From positions 197,628,501-197,692,500 of the forward strand of contig CM057458.1 in NCBI GenBank assembly GCA_016271365.2: DNA of 64,000 nucleotides. The letters run 5' to 3'. Made by a program: the position numbers and the translations under genes. The notes beneath the pieces are model-generated. The model ran no database searches. It was not told the DNA's origin and saw nothing but the letters and a program-made list of their open reading frames with translations. This document shows, piece by piece, positions 19,900 to 31,620 of the stretch (position 1 is its first letter; every line of letters begins with the position of its first letter). Origin of the DNA: Neoceratodus forsteri. Lineage: Eukaryota; Chordata; Ceratodontiformes; Ceratodontidae.

Positions 19900-20012
19900 G
19901 CCGTTGGTTAACTAGGATCTGCAGCTTATCCATCAGGTAGGAAAATGGGCAGACTAGGTGGGCCAAGTGGTCCTTATCTGCTGTCAAATTCTCTGTTTCT
20001 ATGTTTCCTGGG

Positions 20013-21610
20013 AATCACTGGAATCATATTTGGCCTATACCAGGAAGCCACAGTGGCATCCTCAAATGCAGTCATTAGAGGAGGAATAATCAAAGGAGGG
20101 GAATCTGGCAATTCCAAGTATTCGGTCAGATTCCTCCTGGTGACATCCTGCTCCTCAGCATCAAACCCCATAGCTCCTTGCAGCTGCCTCATTACCGAGA
20201 TGAAGAAGTGGGGCCAGGCAATGCATGAATTCCCAAAAAGAGGAGAGCACAGTCTTGATGCCAATGGTTAGAGGCAGCCGTGGAGCACCGTGCTGTGTCG
20301 AGGTAGGGGGGCTGGTTACTCTACCTTGGCGGAACAGCCTGAGGCATTGACAGAAGGGGCTGAAGCCCCAGTGGGACAGCTGGGGATAATGGTGGGGAGG
20401 TTGGGTCCCCAACGTTGAGACAGAAAGCCCAGCTTTGAAGGGCCAGCACTTGCTGATGTGGTGCCAGCAGATCCCCCTGCCTGAAGCCCCTGGACAAGAG
20501 GGGGGAAAATAGCAAGGGTTCCTGGGGCATTGATGGGATAGGCTGGGGTCCCAGCATTGATGAGATGGCCAAAGGTGTTGACGGGGAAGATGAAAATCAC
20601 CATGTTGATGGGCCAGTGCCGGCCGAGGAAAAGGTCTGGCGGGGAATCCTGTTACCCCTGAACCACAATGGACCTAAGTGGCAGGAGTTGCAGTGTCAGC
20701 GGGGGCATCAGTAGGCTCAATGCCAATGACCCATCACCAGAAGAACCAGCAGGAAACACTACAAGGCTGACCCTGCAGAAGAGGGTGTGGGCGGCAATGG
20801 GGATCGCCGCTGAAGTGGTTGACGACTTGGCCACAGTCGGCGCCTAACGCGGCAACTAAAAGAGTATCAGGGAGGATTTCTACTTGCTAGGCTCCCTCTC
20901 CTGGTGCTTGTGTTTGCCAGATAATTTATCCCAGGCTTTGGAGGAGTGGAAGCCAGTGGACAAAGCTGGAAAGGCGGAGAAGCTTCTTGCCTGGAGCTCC
21001 TTCTCCATTTGGGTGACCTGTTCCAGAAGAAAGATTTCTAGGACTTTCTGATGGCACTGCTGGGTGGCCTGGTTGAATCTATGTCAGCTCTCACAGACCT
21101 TAACGTTGTTGTCTGTGCCGAGACAGAAGATGCAGGCATCGTGGCTGTCATTGTCGAAGATATTCTTACCGCACCCACAATAACGGAAAAGCTTCTCAGG
21201 GTCGGTCGACAAACGGAGTCAAAAATCACTTTACAAAATAAAGTGATGAGCAAACTAGGATGAAAAAGGAAATAAAAGAAAAACATGAAGAAACTGAAGA
21301 TTTGGCAGTCGACTGAAGCTGCAGTGCCTCCGGGGAGTCTGATGCCTGATAGTCGATGGCGGGAAAAGAACTGAGGCAGGCACGGGGCCACCGATGTTTA
21401 TATAAGGAGAACATTGGCATCTGACATTGTAGGTGGCCCCAACTAGACTGCTAGCTAAGAAGTTTCTGTGTGATCCTAGTGCCTGGTGGCTACAGTTCCA
21501 CAGGTGTAGCCTGATGTAAGAGACACCCTTGATGAAGATCTGTGTTTTCTGAACTGATGCATCCCCATCATGAGATTATTAATTCTCCACTTAGAGAAGA
21601 AGAAAAAATT
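20013..21610 (-). mobile_element. DIRS-3: 5' part (terminal repeat and gag) of a DIRS element
   Basis: On the minus strand from 21610: TTCTTCTTCTCTAAGTGGAG starts a left terminal repeat-like region, then 'MAPCLPQFFSRHRLSGIRLP' (21038-21391) and serine/threonine-rich gag-like sequence, a Pro/Ala/Gly-rich part (20316-20603) and 'EEQDVTRRNLTEYLELPDSP' (19974-20264), the acidic part of a gag. The element is cut at 20012 by the CR1-4 tail ('MIPVIPR' is the last DIRS residue run). No reverse transcriptase is present. Identification rests on composition, order and its position next to a DIRS end, so it is less certain than the others. Confidence 0.5.
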
Positions 21611-21628
21611 ACTCACCATAGTAATCTT
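21611..21628 (-). repeat. Outer end of DIRS-4 right terminal repeat
   Basis: ACTCACCATAGTAATCTT continues, across hAT-1, at 33679 with TCTTCCAAGGTGTCCTTTAG. The joined sequence is the inverse of 34000-34080. It marks the outer end of DIRS-4. The last 8 bases (21621-21628, GTAATCTT) are the hAT-1 target duplication. Confidence 0.7.
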
Positions 21629-22732
21629 CAGGCCCAGATTAAGAGGGAGGAAAATAGGCCAAATGCCCCAGGCCCCCCGCCAAAGGGGGCCCCTCGAAAT
21701 GGCAGTGCATGAGTGCAATAAATATATGCACTGAACCATTTAAATGCACCTGCTGGCTGCTGCTTTAAATTACTTACTTCTGGCCCGTGCTGTTCATGAT
21801 TTTGCCAGTAGTGTCGCCCCTGAGACTTTGAGAATGGGGGGGGGTCACATGGTATGCCGAAGTCGAGTCATCTAGTTTATATGCCACTGGCACGTCACTG
21901 CGCATGTAAGCGCATGCTGCGTCATCACCGCCGCAGTGTTGTTGGAACCTTAGAGGAGAGCAGATGTGAGTTCTGTTTTTTTCCAACCGACCAGGTAGTT
22001 AGTCTCTCGCGACTCGCAGCTTATTTAAAAAAAAAAACTGTGTTTGTTTTTGCACAAATTGCAGTTTCAGAAAAGTCAAACTCACACACAGGTACTTAAA
22101 GCAAGTGGGGAGCAGATCTAAACAATAAAGCAAAGTAATGTGTTTTGGGACTCGGGAGGAAGGGATGGAGGGACAGACTTGGGAGTCGGGCCTGGGTGGT
22201 CAGGACAGGTTATATGCTGAGCGGGGACTGGGGAGAGTTGAGCAAGAGAGCTGCGACTCGCAAGGGGAGGTAGGAGCGAATGAACAGTCAAGGTCAGTAG
22301 CAAACCACCACACCGCGTGGCCCAAGTGGCAAGCCAGTCCGCCAAGGACTGACTGAAAAGGAGGGAGTCGATGAACTATTGCACTACTGGCATGGCATTA
22401 TTCTGATGGGGTTAATTCAAAGTTTTGAATAATTCAAAACATTTCCACTGCATTGCCAGATTTTTTATTTATGATCAGCATTTTACCCGTAACCCAATGT
22501 ATCTAGCCAGACCTGGGACTACAGCTCGAACACCCCACGTGAAATACTTGGGGGGGGGATGTTGACTGTTGTTCAGTTTGGTGGAGGAGGGGGGCCTATG
22601 AGAACAATTCAAAAACTATTGATTTTGATGCCAGAGAATGAAAGAAGGGGCTGAGACCCGAGGAGTAACTAGAACGCATGTTGGAGCATAATTTTACTGA
22701 GATGGCCAGTAATGTGAGTTGATTCATGTTGC

Positions 22733-22813
22733 TTTTTCTAAGTACTAAATAATTCGTTATAATACCTCACTCTGAGCGAAGTATTATAATGAATTATTTA
22801 GCACTTAGAAAAA
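22733..22813. repeat. Perfect-looking 81-bp palindrome (possible MITE)
   Basis: Two 33-base arms (22733-22765 and 22781-22813) matching at 31 of 33 positions when inverted, separated by a 15-base loop. The arm reads TTTTTCTAAGTACTAAATAA and onward. May be a tiny palindromic transposon or a strong cruciform. It lies within the hAT-1 left arm, which has no gene. Confidence 0.75.
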
Positions 22814-23159
22814 TGAGAAGTGAAGCATGAACAACAGTAGCAAAACTAAGTGCAGGGCTAGATGTAGCACCGCGAATATCTCTGCACCTTTTACATGCTC
22901 TGTCCAGGTGATCACACGATTCTTTCCCTGTGGCCAGGAATCGAACATCAAAACTGTTGGCGGTGCCCTGTGGCTATCAGTCTGGTAAAAAACAAATGAC
23001 CCGGAACAGTAAAACACCAGAAAAAAATAAAATTAAAAAGGTTAACTTGACGGCATATGCAGATACCTGGTACCAATAAAATCATCACAAGGAAAATGGA
23101 AACTTTGTGATAATTAATAAACTGCAACACTACCAGCATTAGTTTTTTAAAGGTGTCTT

Positions 23160-23412
23160 AAATCATCCTATGTTTTATTATATTTAACATTACAAGCTGT
23201 TTTACAATGTACCTGTAATAAACCACCTGAGATGCAGCCATTTGTTTTCAGTCTCCACATATTACTACAGCTGGGTGAACGACTGGGCACTGAGGGTTAA
23301 GTGATCTGCTTGGGGTCATATTACAGACAGTGGGTATATTGGCTCTGGGGGTGGTATTTGAACCTGTGCTCTTCTAGTCCCCGATCCTGTGCTCTAACCA
23401 CCATAACCAATG
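23160..23412 (-). repeat. MIR-like tRNA SINE
   Basis: Minus strand: 'ATGGTGGTTAGAGCACAGG' (A-box-like), 'AGGTTCAAATACCAC' (B box), then 'TATGACCCCAAGCAGATCAC' followed by TTAACCCTCAGTGCC, a diverged CORE-like segment. The 3' part runs into ATTATAATAAAACATAGG-like AT-rich sequence. Similar layout to the copy at 2698-2915 but a different subfamily. Confidence 0.6.
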
Positions 23413-23422
23413 CGTGTTTACA

Positions 23423-25120
23423 TGTAACCCCTAGATGGCGCTATCCCAGGGGCTACTACCCCTGCCTGATTTGCCACTAACAGGTTGAGGGGCCTGGATC
23501 CAATGGCGGGTGCCTCCACCCAGAGGTCAGGGTTTGCAATAGTTAAACTAACTTGGTCACAGCCCTCTGGGACACTGCAACCCCCTTTCTTCCCACTAGT
23601 GGCCCACACAATATATCAGAATTACCTCCACAGTATACACTTACCCCAGGACTGGTTCCGGCACTGGGACCTCCCTAGAAATAAGATACAGTGCAACAAT
23701 CACAGTACAGTACTTTAACATAGACAAATACCTCAGGCAGTATAACTTTGCTGAAACAAGCAGCTCTGATTTATTTAGGGGATATAACAAGGACAGGGGA
23801 AATCAGGTTAATTAGCTTATCACTCTACTCATCTACTTTATGGCTCTGTGCACAGGCCTATCCCTATCAGTTACTGTCCCTGGGTACCCAAGCCCTAGTG
23901 GCTAGTCCAAACCGTAAGCAGCTGGTAGGGGCCCTTTCACACAGAGAAAAGAAAAATTAGTTTAAACAGTCAGCAGTACAGTGATTCCATTTGGATTTAA
24001 TGTGGCAATTCAACAGGGAGTGACCCTGAATTAGTACTCACGACCTCCAAACAAGATAGGGTCCTTCAATGTCAGCAGGGCTACTCTTGAGCTCCAAGAG
24101 ACTCCTCACACATTTATATGGTAACCAGTCACAGGCAAAAGTCACTTAATGGCAGCAGGATTCACTTGAGGTACACAAACCTCTTCACACATTTATATGG
24201 TAAAAAGAAAGCACTATACCAGGCAGGCTGCATCTGTATGCCGATCACAATTACTGCACAATACCCGGGAGAACACACAGCAGATTCAGTTCCTGACAGA
24301 CCAAGTGCAATTCAGCAATTCCTCCAGTCTTCTACAGGGTGAGCCTGGTTTCTACTCTTCAGATATCCTTTGATTCTCTTCACAGGACGATTCAGTCCTA
24401 ACAAGCAGTTACAGCTGCAGACCGAACTCAGGGTCTTACACACGCTTCCGACTAAAACTGCACAATCGAAAAAGCACAGGGCTCCTTCCTCTTCACTGCC
24501 AGAGCTCAACTGAAACTCCAACAGACAAAACTGGCACTTCCTTTGAGTTCCTCCCAGTTCTTGACTGGATTGGCTGTCACTCACAATAGACTGCTGCTGT
24601 TGGTCCAAAAAGGTGCCAGTCTAAACTACATCTCCCAGAGTCACTGCCCATACAATCCTCTTGTGGCTGGCTCAGATTATGAGTCCAAGTTCTGATTCGT
24701 CCAAGGCACCATTTTAGAGCTAGCTTACCCCACACTGATTGGTCCAGTTCAGCAGTTCAAACCAGAATGGGGAACTAGGCAGACACAGTTCTGACTGCAA
24801 AGAAAGCAGGTTAGACAAACTGTCATTTCATTATTACTCTAAATGATTTCTGGCAAACAGTTACATCTTTCAGATAGGTTCCTTTGCACTCCTAGTGACT
24901 GCAAAATGGAGTGAATTGGCAGCTCGAGTGGTACTCAACAGAGAAGCACACAGTCCCCCATACAACTAATTATGTCTGCAAGCAGACAGCTCTAAAGAGA
25001 CAGTACCAGAGGCTCTAAAACACTCACTGATAAATGGCTTAAACGCCAAACACCATTCAGGCTTGGAGCATTCAAGCAAGCTCCTGGAAGTCTTTGGGAA
25101 CCCCATTTGCAGGGGTTACA
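23423..25120 (-). repeat. Gypsy LTR (3' LTR in element sense)
   Basis: 1698 bp, TG...CA-type ends. Differs from the other LTR by scattered indels and substitutions, for example near 23660-23680 and 24000-24020. No gene inside; short open stretches such as 24312-24608 appear in both LTRs in different frames and are not conserved. Confidence 0.9.
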
Positions 25121-26122
25121 CCTTTCCTGGCCTGGGAAAGCTTGACGTCCATCGCAAGCAAGTACCCATAAGTTTTAACTGCAACCATATACATTTGCAT
25201 TAGGTCTCACATGTAATCATCAGTCAATATATCATTTTACCAAGAACACATTTCTGAAACATTGCAGTACGTCACTTTTACACAGTATTACACACATTGT
25301 ACCATAACCAAGTTATTACCTCTTGTACATGAAACCTGAAGAGAGGGGCCTTCCTATCAGTTACCTTGGGCTGGATGGGGCAAGGGCACCATAGTTAGAG
25401 GGCAACACAAGTAACTTGAGTTAGCACTGACGCCAGTTTGGGCAATGAGCTCGGGACACATACACCCTTTATGGACAACATTGAGAGGCAAGTCCACAGG
25501 CCTCCCAAGAAAATCATAACTGAGGTGCACCACAGGCTTTACAGCTCGACCAGTCTTTCTAGGGGAACTGTTACAGTCTCTGCGCTCTGAGCCTCATTTT
25601 CAGCATTGTCCTCCCTTGTCAGGGAGTCTCCATGGGGTAGAGAGGCTAGAACTTGGGGCACTTTCAGCTCCAGGAGTTACAGTTTCTGAGTCCACAACAT
25701 TTGCCTGCATGGAGAGTTCTGACACTGGCAGTGGACTGTCAGGGCACTCAAAATACTCTTCTGGTTCTGTGTCACCAGTCTGCCCCAATCCATCATTTTC
25801 CTCCCTGAAAGCTCAAACAGTTCAACCATGCACAATGATTCCATTTCATCTGATCTGATGCTTTGCACTTCACTTTCTGGGAGCATTGGCTCCAGGGATG
25901 AAGCTTGGGGCTTAGACAGTCCAGAAGGCCCAGCTTCATCTCCAGTATTGACTAGGGATTCCCTCAAACAATTGACTCAGTGTAGGAAGGATAGTATTCA
26001 AAGTCACTCTCACTTTCTTCTGATATGGACTGACAGTCATGCTCAACTGGGACTTGTGGAGGGAACACTTTAACTTTGCTTCTGTAGGTGCAGACTTTCT
26101 TGATCTTTTCTTAGCAGCAGCT
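25121..26122 (-). other. Gypsy 3' internal region after integrase
   Basis: Acidic and Ser/Pro-rich readings ('EEYFECPDSPLPVSELSMQA', 25600-25788; 25677-25967) probably form the C-terminal tail of the polyprotein. There is no recognisable domain and no envelope-like gene. 25121-25590 shows nothing apart from the polypurine tract. Confidence 0.5.
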
Positions 26123-27230
26123 CTAGTCACTGGTCCACAGGGGCATCTTCTGGGGCTCAGACTCAATCAAGATTTGTCCAATGGGCAGTAAATGATTTCT
26201 ATGCATTGTTTTTACATCTTTTGAATTATTCTCAGGCCTTACTTTGTACACTGGCAGATCATCTAGTTTGCCCACTACAATGTGAGGGAGATGGTGCCAT
26301 CTGTCAGCAATCTTGTGCTTGCCATGCAGTCCCAGATTTCTTAGCAACACCCGATCTCCCTCCTGGAGTTCCTGTGCTTTCACCTTTTATCATACCTTTC
26401 TTTGTTGGCCAGATTTCTTTGGCAGCCATGGTTTGAGCCAGTTGGTACGCATGAGTTAGCTGGGCCTTTAACTTTGCACATACTGTAAATAGTTGTCAGC
26501 TTGAACCCCATCAGGAGAGACCCCAAAACACACATCTACGGTAGTCGAGCTTCTCTTCCAAACATCAGGCGGTAGGGGAGAACCCAGTGGCATCACTTTT
26601 GGTGCAGTTATAAGCATGTACCAGGGTGCTAATTTGTTGGCTCCATCTAGGCTTGTCCTTTGGGTGCAGGGTGCCTAGCATATCTAGCAAAGTGCAGTTG
26701 AAACGTTCAGGCTGTGGGTCCCCTGGGGTGGTAAGGAGTGGTTCTGGACTTTCGCACTCCCACAGAGAAAGCATCTCTTTGATGAGACGACTCTCAAAGT
26801 CTCTCCTTGATCAGAATGGATTCTTTGTGGAGCCCCATAGTGAACAAAAAGTTTTCTACAAGTACTTTGGCCACAGTGGATGCTTTCTGGTCTTTGGTGG
26901 GAAAGCTTGGGCATATCTCGTGAAATGGTCAGTGACCACCAGCACATTACTGATATTTCTTTGATCTGACTCCAAACTCAGAAAATCAATACAGACCAGC
27001 TCCATGGGTGCACTGGTGATGTTAACAAGGGGGCAGCCTCTGGGGCAAAGCTTTCTCTGTAAGCAGTGACTTCAAGTTCAAATGTGTTGCTCCACATCAG
27101 CCCCCATCTTGGCCAATAGAATCTGGATCTCACCAAGTCAAGTGTTCTGTCTATACCAAGGTGCCCCATGTGGTTGTGCAAGGACCTCAGTACTGAGTCT
27201 CGAAAGGCAGTGGGCAGCACTAGTTGTTGT
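26123..27230 (-). pseudogene. Gypsy integrase
   Basis: The N-terminal zinc-binding domain is seen as 'LHNHMGHLGIDRTLDLVRSR' with 'FYWPRWG' (26978-27220). The core domain is partly readable in 26684-26947 with 'VHYGAPQRIHSDQGET' (second catalytic Asp) and 26565-26774 'QPERFNCTLLDMLGTL' with 'STLVHAYNCTKSDATGFSP'. The C-terminal part (26123-26383) has 'LQEGDRVLLRNLG' and 'KIADRWHHLPHIVVGKL', a GPY/F-like module. Integrase would join the cDNA to the genome. At least three frame changes. Confidence 0.85.
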
Positions 27231-27499
27231 TTGTCTACTTGTCCCCTCTGTCTACTGTTTCTCTGTATAACAGTTTATTGATCAGTTTCAACTTAGGACC
27301 TTCTTTGTATAACAGTGCAGTTCTCAAATCAGTGGAGTGTAATTTGACACATCCTTTCCTGCATAGAGGGCTTCTAAAGCTGCTTTGATCATGGGATCGC
27401 GGGATTGAGCCCGGAATACTGTCATTGTCCAGCTGAGGCAGTGCACCAATGTCTATTGCAGAAAAGTGGCACTACAGCAGGCATGCAATTCTCAGAGGG

Positions 27500-28135
27500 T
27501 CCCAAGCAATCCACCATACAGTCCACTGCGTCCGTGGACATTTGTTCCTCCTGTCAAACTTCCGCAGAGTGCCCGAATGTCAGGTTCTGCCAATCGACCC
27601 AATCATTCTGGGGAACAGGCCTCCGGAGAGAGCATCAGCATCTATGTGGTTCAGACCTGCTCGGTATTCGAGAGCATAGTCATATGTAGATAACGCAGAA
27701 AGCCACCTATGGCCAGTGGCATCCAACTTAGCTGAGGTCTGCACATAGGTCAAAGGATTATTGCAGTTTTACTAGTATTTTAGCCCCATACAAGTACTCA
27801 TGGAATTGGTCAACAATAGCCCACTTCAAAGCTAGGAACTCTAACTTATGTACAGGATAGTTCTTTTCGGATGGGGTCAGACTTCTACTGGCAAAGGCCA
27901 CTGGTCTCAGGCCATTCTCATGCTCTTGGTACAACACAGCCCCCAACCCTTGCAAGCTAGCATCAGTGCAGGACGAAGGTTTTCTTGGATCGCATAGGCC
28001 AGCACTGGAGCATGGGTAGTTGATATATGATCTCATGAAAAGCAGTCTCACAATCAGGAGTCCAGCGGGCCCCAAATACTTCACTCGATGAAAATACACT
28101 CTTCAGTCTTGAGGGACGCTGACTTTTGGTATTTT
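27500..28135 (-). pseudogene. Gypsy RNase H
   Basis: 'SSCTDASLQGLGAVLYQEHE' (catalytic Asp), 'RPVAFASRSLTPSEKNYPVH' and 'KLEFLALKWAIVDQFHEYLY' (27758-28099) are classic Ty3/Gypsy RNase H motifs. In another frame further on, 'DATGHRWLSALSTYDYALEY' and 'RAGLNHIDADALS' complete the domain near 27660-27720. 27231-27500 is a degraded linker to integrase. Confidence 0.87.
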
Positions 28136-28149
28136 TGTGGTTTGGGGAT

Positions 28150-28990
28150 ACCTTGAGTAAGGTTAAGTAAAGGGGGATCACTTGAATAGTCCTTGATGAA
28201 GCGCCGATAATAACCACAAAATCCCAGGAATCTTTGCAGTTCTTTAGATTTTGGGCTGAGGCCAGGTGGTCAAGGCCTCAACTTTACTTGGGTCGGTCTC
28301 TATTCCTCGGTGGATACTATGTGTCCCACATACTTTACTGATGTTTGAAAGAATGTTATCATGGACAGTTTAAGGCAAAGTCCTCCAGTCGGTCCAATAC
28401 CTTAAATAATCTGCTCTCATGTTCCTCCAGTGAGCTGCCAAACACAATAACATCATCTAGGTATACCAGGCACTCTAGTAAGTTCATGTCCCCACTGCAC
28501 GCCCATCAATCGTTGAAAAGTGGCTGGGGCACCTGAAATCCTTGAGGCATCCTCATGAATTCATAAAGCCAAGCGGACAGATAAAGGCTGTCTTCTCACG
28601 GTCCTCTGGGGCCATCGGGATCTAGTAGTACCCACTGCGGAGATCCAACACAGAGAACCACTTGCTCCCGCTTAGGCAGTCCAAAGCATCCTGAATGCGG
28701 GCATTGTGTACTGATCAGGATAGTCCGCCGTTTAAGATGTATAATCCACACACATCCTTACTGTCCCATTCTTTTTCCTCACTACTACAATGGGGAAGCA
28801 TAAGGGCTTCTGGATTCTTGTATTACACCAGCAGCTAACATCTCTTGCAGATGCCGCCCACATCATCTATGTCAGCAGGTGCCAGGCGTCGAGACCTCTC
28901 ACGAAATGGGTCATTATGCAGCCGGATATTGTGCTCAGCTCCTTGCACGCATCCTACATCCCATTCTCTTTAAAGAAAACACCTGGTCTC
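28150..28990 (-). pseudogene. Gypsy reverse transcriptase
   Basis: Heavily frame-broken. Recognisable on the minus strand: 'FPIVVVRKKNGTVRMCVDYT' (near 28750-28800), 'ATFQRLMG' (near 28510) and the catalytic box 'LVYLDDVIVF' encoded at 28444-28473. The 'KELQRFLGFCGYYRRFIKDY' segment follows at about 28190-28240 and leads into RNase H. The domain order fits the flanking protease and RNase H. Confidence 0.82.
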
Positions 28991-29059
28991 TCTGGCAAGC
29001 TTCTCACTGATCCTCACTTTCCATTCAGCTGGCAGTGGGGAGTCGCGAAATCAAACAAG

Positions 29060-29908
29060 TCAGGTACTTTCATCATTCTTCCTTGAACTCTTGCTGCTGG
29101 GTAGCACTGCAGTGTCTGCACAATGCACATTAGCCAGGATGCAACCTCTATTTACTCGAATGTCTCTTTCAGACACATTATGAACTTGGACCATTACCCT
29201 TCTGGCATAAGCATGGGCTCTAGCGGGCAAAATACTAGGCTTGACCAGCAGTCCCTCTGGCAATTTTCCATCGCCTGGTGCATCCAACATTAATATTTTA
29301 TTCTTAACATCCTTTCTGATACGGACCTCTCCCTGTAAGGTACACTGGGCATTTGTCGCCAGGATCAGAGACTCAGGATCCTTCTTCCATACAATTCCGA
29401 CCGGTTCCTCTGGTTCTATTTTTTCAGTATCTCTCTGTGCCTCATAGGCCTTCTTAATTAAAGCCGGAACTCTTAAAGCTCTACTAGTCTTTGACCCCTG
29501 TTTTTCATAACACAACTGTGCCAGCCTTCCGAACATATGAGCATTTGTTCCAATCAACAAAGGGACACCATCATACAGTCCAGTGGGGGACACACTAAGG
29601 CTAGGGTCTCTACTTGTTCGGCCACTCCAGCAACGGAGGTGGGAAAGACAGCCAAATTCGATATACCCAGAATAGGGTAGGCCTTCTCACTTAACCCCTA
29701 CATGCAGTCCTTCTAATGGTTGTAAGGGACGCTCTGACAAATGCTTCTGATACCAATCCTGGAACATAATTGTCACTTGGGAGCCACTGTCTAATACAGC
29801 TCTGGTAGACACTCCATTCACCTTTACAGTGGTCTCCATGGAGGGACCCACTATTCTGGACCAGTCTGGAGAGGCGGTAGTGGGGGCCTGGGCAACTGAC
29901 CTTGCCAC
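29060..29908 (-). pseudogene. Gypsy protease and protease-RT linker
   Basis: The aspartic protease active-site region is 'STRAVLDSGSQVTIMFQDWY' (29687-29908). The downstream open stretch (29060-29593, 177 codons) contains 'GVPLLIGTNAHMFGRLAQ' and 'HNVSERDIRVNRGCILANVH'; the first resembles the second conserved part of retropepsins ('ILIGTN'), the rest is a linker to reverse transcriptase. Processing of the polyprotein would be its role. A frameshift near 29600-29690 separates the two parts. Confidence 0.8.
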
Positions 29909-29999
29909 AAAAGGACGTGAGTTAGCATTTTTGGTGCCCTCACTGGGATCATTTTGTGCACCTCTTAATCACTGATTTGTTCTCCGAAGCTCTCCTTGT

Positions 30000-31550
30000 A
30001 GCCTATATGCAACTTTGTCAGTGTCTTTTGGGACCGGCATTCCTTTTCATGTGCCCATCCTTCCCACAATTATAGCAAAACATACTTTCTGGAGTTTGAG
30101 CTGGCCGAGGCGCCACACTGGGAGCCAGGGCGGGGTATTACTAACTGGAAACCTTGGTGCCATCTCTGTCTGCGGCGTGATAAGCATTTGGAGACATCTC
30201 GCAGTTTCTCCACTTCCATGGTCAAGGAATTGAGTTTGGAGCTGTTATCAGCAGGAGATACATGGGTGGGTACCCCACCCCATAGCAGATGCAGTCGGAT
30301 ATAGGTCAGGGTCTGCATTTCGAGGCGTGGCCTTCATAAAGGGACTGTTTTTGAATTCCCGGATCTCTCTCAACAGTTCGCCCCATTGTGGCATATCTTT
30401 TTCCTTGTCAGAGCACTCATTGACTGCCAACCTCTGCCCCTGAACTTCACTTGATGGGTCACCCTCAGTCACCTGGGTCATAGCCGCAGCTATTGGTGCA
30501 GGTCCCTCCCGAGGTCACCTTTTCTCAACTCCTCAAATTTCTCTCATTAACTCATCATAGGAGGGTGGGGATTCCAGTCAATTTGCCAGGCGTAATTGAA
30601 GCAACAGCAGTTCTGAGAAGGGCAGACTTAGGATCCTGTCCAGCCTGGTTCGGTCCAGTTCAATCGCTGGCAAACTACCCTTTCTGGAGGCATTCTTGCA
30701 ACAATTTTTCCAGCCGAGATACATACAGACAACAACCCCTTGGTACTGTTGTGCATTTCTTACTCTCCACCATAGATCCTCATCAGAATCTGAGCTCCCA
30801 TACACATTCTCCAGGGCCTCAAGATAGGCCTGTGCAGTCACTTCAGGGTTACTGGCCCGCTTAGCACGGATGGTAGCCAGGGCAGGACCTCGGAGGCTCT
30901 CACTAACCCTCTTTCACTTTTTGGCTTCCCGAGCATTGCCATTCAAGCACTTGGGGCAACATAGTCTATCCAGGTCTCCCAGTCATCCTCCCTTGGGGTG
31001 GGAGGTGCCAGAGAAGATCCTCAACCTTCGGTAAGAGTCGTGACTAATGGCAGGTGCGAAATAGGAGTCTGCATTGGTTCAGCCACCATTACAGGTACTG
31101 GAGCAGGGAGAGGGTGTTGGGGAGGAACACCCCTGGTGGCAAGAATAGTTTCTTCAAGTCCTCCACAGTTTTCCTTCCCCAGCAACCATTTAGCAAATTT
31201 CTCCTCAAAGTTTCAGACAGTGGTGGGGGCTCATTCCCCTGGTCTTTACTGTCCTTAGTTATCACTCTCCAGGCAGTGAGGGCTCCTCTGGGGTAATGGT
31301 CTGTGGCACTTTGGAGCTATCTATGGATCCTTAAACTCTACTAGGGCCAGGAAAGTGTGGGTGAGCAGATTAGCTTGCCGACGCACCACCACAGGGTTTT
31401 GTAAACCTTCCACCTTGGAAAGTACTCCTGTACAGTGTCCGTATTGATACCCAGGGGAATGTCCAGGATAAGCATAGCATTTTGGGGGTCAATCTCCTCC
31501 CCAGTACACCACTCCACCAGCCGTGCACAGCCACTCTGTCGGGTACCCAT
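30000..31550 (-). pseudogene. Gypsy gag, PNMA-like
   Basis: The N-terminus (31341-31550) reads 'LVEWCTGEEIDPQNAMLILD' then 'IPLGINTDTVQEYF', which resembles the first domain of vertebrate PNMA (paraneoplastic Ma antigen) proteins. The capsid region shows 'EDDWETWIDYVAP' (near 30980), 'QAYLEALENVYGSSDSDEDL' (30578-30841) and 'LPAIELDRTRLDRILSL'. A zinc knuckle Cys-Tyr-Asn-Cys-Gly-Lys-Asp-Gly-His sits near 30060 with a frameshift before the last Cys. PNMA genes derive from Ty3/Gypsy gag, so this element appears to be of that lineage. Several frame breaks. Confidence 0.75.
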
Positions 31551-31620
31551 TTTTTTCTTAACAGTGGTTCATAAATATGGCCACTAGAGGACACACAATC
31601 CCAGCGGTGAGCCTCCAAGA

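Larger units (their letters stand above)
16589..20012. mobile_element. CR1-4: CR1 LINE with inverted 5' half
   Basis: Two parts of one CR1. The left part (16589-19105) is in minus orientation and holds, from right to left, 5' UTR, ORF1 and the endonuclease half of ORF2. The right part (19106-20012) is in plus orientation and holds the ORF2 end and 3' UTR with tail. Internal break points are near the end of the linker and just after the catalytic Asp-Asp box, so about 1 kb of reverse transcriptase is missing between them. This arrangement is what twin priming produces. Confidence 0.8.
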
